Positions 61,720 to 64,000 of a stretch of DNA of 64,000 bases are shown here, one piece after another (position 1 is the stretch's first letter; every line of letters begins with the position of its first letter). Origin of the DNA: an uncultured Prevotellaceae bacterium (GTDB lineage Bacteria > Bacteroidota > Bacteroidia > Bacteroidales > Bacteroidaceae); assembly GCA_946406435.1 (NCBI GenBank), contig CAMJKP010000008.1, positions 21,446 to 85,445 of the forward strand, given 5' to 3'. Made by a program: the position numbers and the translations under genes. Under the pieces are notes generated by a model, which did no database searches, was not told the origin of the DNA, and was given only the letters and a program-made list of their open reading frames with translations.

Positions 61720-62843
61720 TTTCCTATTATCTCCTTATATATTTCTTCATACTGCCTTGCAACCTTCACGCATTCATGATTTCGCCTTACGTATTCTCGA
61801 CTTTTCTCCTTTAATGCCTGAAGTTCATCCTTTGGCATAAGGATAAGTTTCTCCAGTTCGGTATAAACGCTTTCGTATGAAGGCGTTACATTGATTATAG
61901 CACGACAGTCGTACTCGCCCATCATTTCATAATTAACAGCCTCACCACCACTTATACACACAATTCCCTTTGACAAAGCTAAGAGGGCATTCATTCCAGG
62001 ACCGTACGAATATACCTGATCAAGCATCACATCAGAGTTGTCCATCATGTGCTGATATTCAGCAAAAGGAATGTTGGATGCAAGCTTTAGCTCCATTTTA
62101 TCGGGATATTTCTTCAGAAGGTCATTCGCAACCTCCATCATAATATCTGTTCCCTTATATGCCCCGAACTCCTTCTTATAGCCAAGGAAAACGCGAAGCT
62201 TGTCGGATGGCGGAGGACACACCGGTTCTGGCATCTTTATCGGGAGAGGGATGAAATGATTTTTCTCACGAATAGGTTTCCCGTTCTTGTCCTTATCGGT
62301 TACAAGGTCATAGGGGGCCCAGTATTCATAAATGACAGATACAACAGCATCACACCAGTATGCCACTTCCCTTGAGAGCTTCTCCTTTGCTGTCCCAACG
62401 CACTCGTTATACGCCCGCTCTCCAAACTCTGTTGAGCGAGGCTTCTCCCCAAGATTATAGTCGGAATAAGCAAGGGGCTTGAAATGCTTATGGTTATAGC
62501 AATAGTAATAGTCGTCGCCCATTGCGCAAAGCACTAATCCCTTGTTATGTTTCCTGAGGAAATTGAAGATAGGGATAACCCTCTCTGCCTTCAGATGCAG
62601 AAAATGAGGGTTTACAAATTGGACGATATCATATCCGCAAAGTTTAGGCAGAGCCTTCAGCAAACGGAACAAATATGAAATACCACCCCACATGCCAAAC
62701 GACCTTCCAAGGTCTATGTCACGATTATAGTTGCTCCAGCCATGTCCACCATTAGCCGTAGTCACCTCGTGGCCGAGGGCTCTCAAACCCTCGGCCAGAT
62801 TATTGTGAACATTGCTGAATTCTCCTAAGAGTAGTATTTTCAT
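61716..62843 (-). CDS. Glycosyltransferase, GT-B type
   Basis: The 375-residue protein begins MKILLLGEFSNVHNNLAEGL and reads as a GT-B fold (GT4-like). The second half has FLGYKKEFGAYKGTDIMMEV, MLDQVYSYGPGMNALLALSKG and VCISGGEAVNYEMMGEYD, in the position of the donor-binding EX7E region. It probably transfers a sugar to a surface-glycan precursor in the cytoplasm. It overlaps the ATP-grasp gene by 4 bases and follows the barrel protein by 6, so all four genes form one operon. Confidence 0.85.
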   Translation of the reverse strand: MKILLLGEFSNVHNNLAEGLRALGHEVTTANGGHGWSNYNRDIDLGRSFGMWGGISYLFRLLKALPKLCGYDIVQFVNPHFLHLKAERVIPIFNFLRKHNKGLVLCAMGDDYYYCYNHKHFKPLAYSDYNLGEKPRSTEFGERAYNECVGTAKEKLSREVAYWCDAVVSVIYEYWAPYDLVTDKDKNGKPIREKNHFIPLPIKMPEPVCPPPSDKLRVFLGYKKEFGAYKGTDIMMEVANDLLKKYPDKMELKLASNIPFAEYQHMMDNSDVMLDQVYSYGPGMNALLALSKGIVCISGGEAVNYEMMGEYDCRAIINVTPSYESVYTELEKLILMPKDELQALKEKSREYVRRNHECVKVARQYEEIYKEIIGN

Positions 62844-62849
62844 TCTATG

Positions 62850-63464
62850 TTAGAACTTATATCTTAAACCGGCACATACGATACCCTGCTCACCAAAACC
62901 CAGTTCGGCAAAAGCACGCATATAAGGACTTCCAGCCTCAACACCTATTAATGACAACTGCCAGTTGAAGAGCAAAGCTTTCTCGCTGTAGTCTTCTGAA
63001 CCGTCATCATAATCCATAGATTCTGTTCGATAAGTTACACCGAGGCCTGCCTTTGAATACAAACCGAAATTCTTCTTGCGAACAAAGTTGAATTTTACGG
63101 TAGGCAACAGCGTATAGTAGTTGTAAGATCTTTTTGCTACTCTATCATCATAACTAATATGCTTTGATGAAGATATATCGTATAACTCCTGTTTGTGTTT
63201 CCCATAGACAAAGATACTGCCTATTCCCAACCACTTATTGATATGATAGAAATACTCGGCAGAAATTGGCTCCATATATTTTTCGTTCTCGCATCTGTAA
63301 CCAGAAAGAACGGTAAAACCGGTCTCGAAGTCGTCTATCCATTGCGAGTTAGCTTCTATACCAAAGGCAATAGACACCTCATGCTTGGTATCCTCATAAC
63401 CCTCCTGAGCATTCACATTAACAGCCATTATCAAGGCTATTGCCATAGAGATGATTTTTTTCAT
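62850..63464 (-). CDS. Small outer-membrane beta-barrel-like protein
   Basis: The 204-residue product has a signal peptide ending VNAQEG and alternating beta strands with aromatic ends (YYTLLPTVKFNFVRKKNFGLYSKAGLGVTYR), finishing in IVCAGLRYKF. A terminal phenylalanine with alternating strands is typical of outer-membrane barrels. It is the first gene of the four-gene unit, directly after a consensus promoter. Its role is unknown. Confidence 0.75.
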   Translation of the reverse strand: MKKIISMAIALIMAVNVNAQEGYEDTKHEVSIAFGIEANSQWIDDFETGFTVLSGYRCENEKYMEPISAEYFYHINKWLGIGSIFVYGKHKQELYDISSSKHISYDDRVAKRSYNYYTLLPTVKFNFVRKKNFGLYSKAGLGVTYRTESMDYDDGSEDYSEKALLFNWQLSLIGVEAGSPYMRAFAELGFGEQGIVCAGLRYKF

Positions 63465-63523
63465 TTTTACTTATTATTTTAGTAATATTCTGTGTACAAG
63501 AAACGTGTGTAGTATCTCGCATG

Positions 63524-63553
63524 CAAAGGTACGCATTTTTTTCGGAAATACAA
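63524..63553 (-). promoter_or_regulatory. Promoter of barrel-glycosyltransferase operon
   Basis: Minus-strand TACCTTTG (63524-63531), 19 bases, TTG (63551-63553). The leader is about 50 bases. Confidence 0.7.
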
Positions 63554-63720
63554 TAAAAATCATTAGCTTTTACCAAAAGCTTCCTATTTTTATAGATACT
63601 TCCCACTAATCCTATCCTTTGTTGTGATCCGTCAATTCTATCTGGTCGTAAGAAGGATAAGTGACCACCTTAATCAGCGAAACACAATATTAATAACGAA
63701 AAAAAAAGAATTTTCATACC

Positions 63721-63818
63721 ACTCGTTAACTCGTCACCCATGGCGTTGTAATGGTTTGAGCGCCAGAGAGTTGTAGCGGTGATTCATTTTAAAGCACTCG
63801 TCACCTACTCGTCACCTT
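63721..63818. repeat. ACTCGTCACC repeats
   Basis: ACTCGTCACC occurs at about 63729, 63796 and 63807 (the last two exactly 11 bp apart). An inverted GGTGA lies between, together with a TGGCG...CGCCA hairpin. No gene is seen between 63465 and 63960. Confidence 0.6.
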
Positions 63819-63849
63819 GTCTTTTCCTGATTTTAGTTTACAGTTTTTG

Positions 63850-63969
63850 GTTGTTATTAAACTGCCTTTGTTGACATCATTCTGAAATTGTTGTCATATT
63901 CCTGAAAAGGTTTACACATTCCTGATTTCGTTGACATCGTACTGGATATGTTTACTTCGCATGGAAACT
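63850..63969. repeat. 20-bp-period GTTGACAT array
   Basis: Six units start at 63850, 63870, 63890, 63910, 63930 and 63950. Each starts GTT followed by G or T, and most continue with AC or TC, AT and CTGA (gttgacatcattctgaaatt is the clearest). It is the opposite-strand relative of the array at 19865-19954. Confidence 0.85.
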
Positions 63970-64000
63970 ATGAAAAACACTCGGGGGATGCCCGACGGCA
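63961..64000 (+). CDS. Possible gene start cut by window end
   Basis: ATG at 63961 opens a frame reading METMKNTRGMPDG to the window edge without a stop. The stretch overlaps the last 20-bp unit. It is too short to judge, and the frame may be chance. Confidence 0.2.
   Translation, partial: METMKNTRGMPDG

Noticed and set aside
63850..63969. CRISPR array from the 20-bp units
   Set aside because: There are no distinct spacers. The whole 20-bp unit repeats and diverges.

Overview
The window looks like a chromosome segment from a Prevotella/Segatella-type gut bacterium (Bacteroidales). The evidence is a SusC/SusD pair, long runs of exported glycoside hydrolases, Bacteroidetes promoters (TTG, 19-20 nt, TAnnTTTG) in front of many genes, weak ribosome-binding sites, and a rub-DUF4492-cydA-cydB oxidase operon. 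No tRNA, rRNA, transposase or CRISPR array was seen.

Layout. 1-20 kb is mixed housekeeping: a DMT permease, a lipoprotein and an Imm11-like protein, a patatin, a candidate small RNA, a WG-repeat membrane protein, an SPFH/YbjQ pair, a TerB-like protein with an acyltransferase, a secreted subtilase, an O-antigen flippase, a degenerate thioredoxin-like lipid/redox protein, an ECF sigma factor with a membrane partner, and the cytochrome bd operon. 20.4-58.4 kb is a large polysaccharide utilization locus. A ten-gene minus-strand run (GH127, two GH31, three GH43, GH3, GH97, a double-domain esterase, a CE6-like acetylesterase) is transcribed away from a plus-strand susC-susD pair. After a VapE-like ATPase with its own repeat cluster, a second minus-strand run follows (two GH43, a GH43-GH8 fusion, GH95). 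58.6-63.5 kb holds a hypothetical gene and a four-gene operon (small beta-barrel, glycosyltransferase, ATP-grasp ligase, PLP-fold protein).

How the PUL probably works (inference): SusD and SusC bind and import oligosaccharides of a decorated hemicellulose, most likely an acetylated, arabinosylated and galactosylated xylan or related glycan. CE6 and the double esterase remove acyl groups, GH43/GH127/GH95/GH97/GH31 remove arabinose, galactose/fucose and xylose branches, and GH43, GH3 and GH8 take the backbone to xylose. No endo-acting backbone enzyme (GH10, GH5, GH30) and no HTCS or other dedicated regulator is present in the window.

The strongest unexplained signal lies outside the genes. At least nine intergenic islands of about 95-125 bp are built from degenerate 11-bp units in strict phase, most with the units inverted about the centre. 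Several are homologous to each other and several abut stop codons. Separate arrays have 19-bp (susC leader), 20-bp (window end) and 21-23-bp (19.9 kb) periods. Palindromic repeats have also entered coding sequences: twice in the subtilase, in the DUF4492 protein, and apparently in several PUL signal peptides, where they encode an LPxGK-like segment just before the cleavage site.
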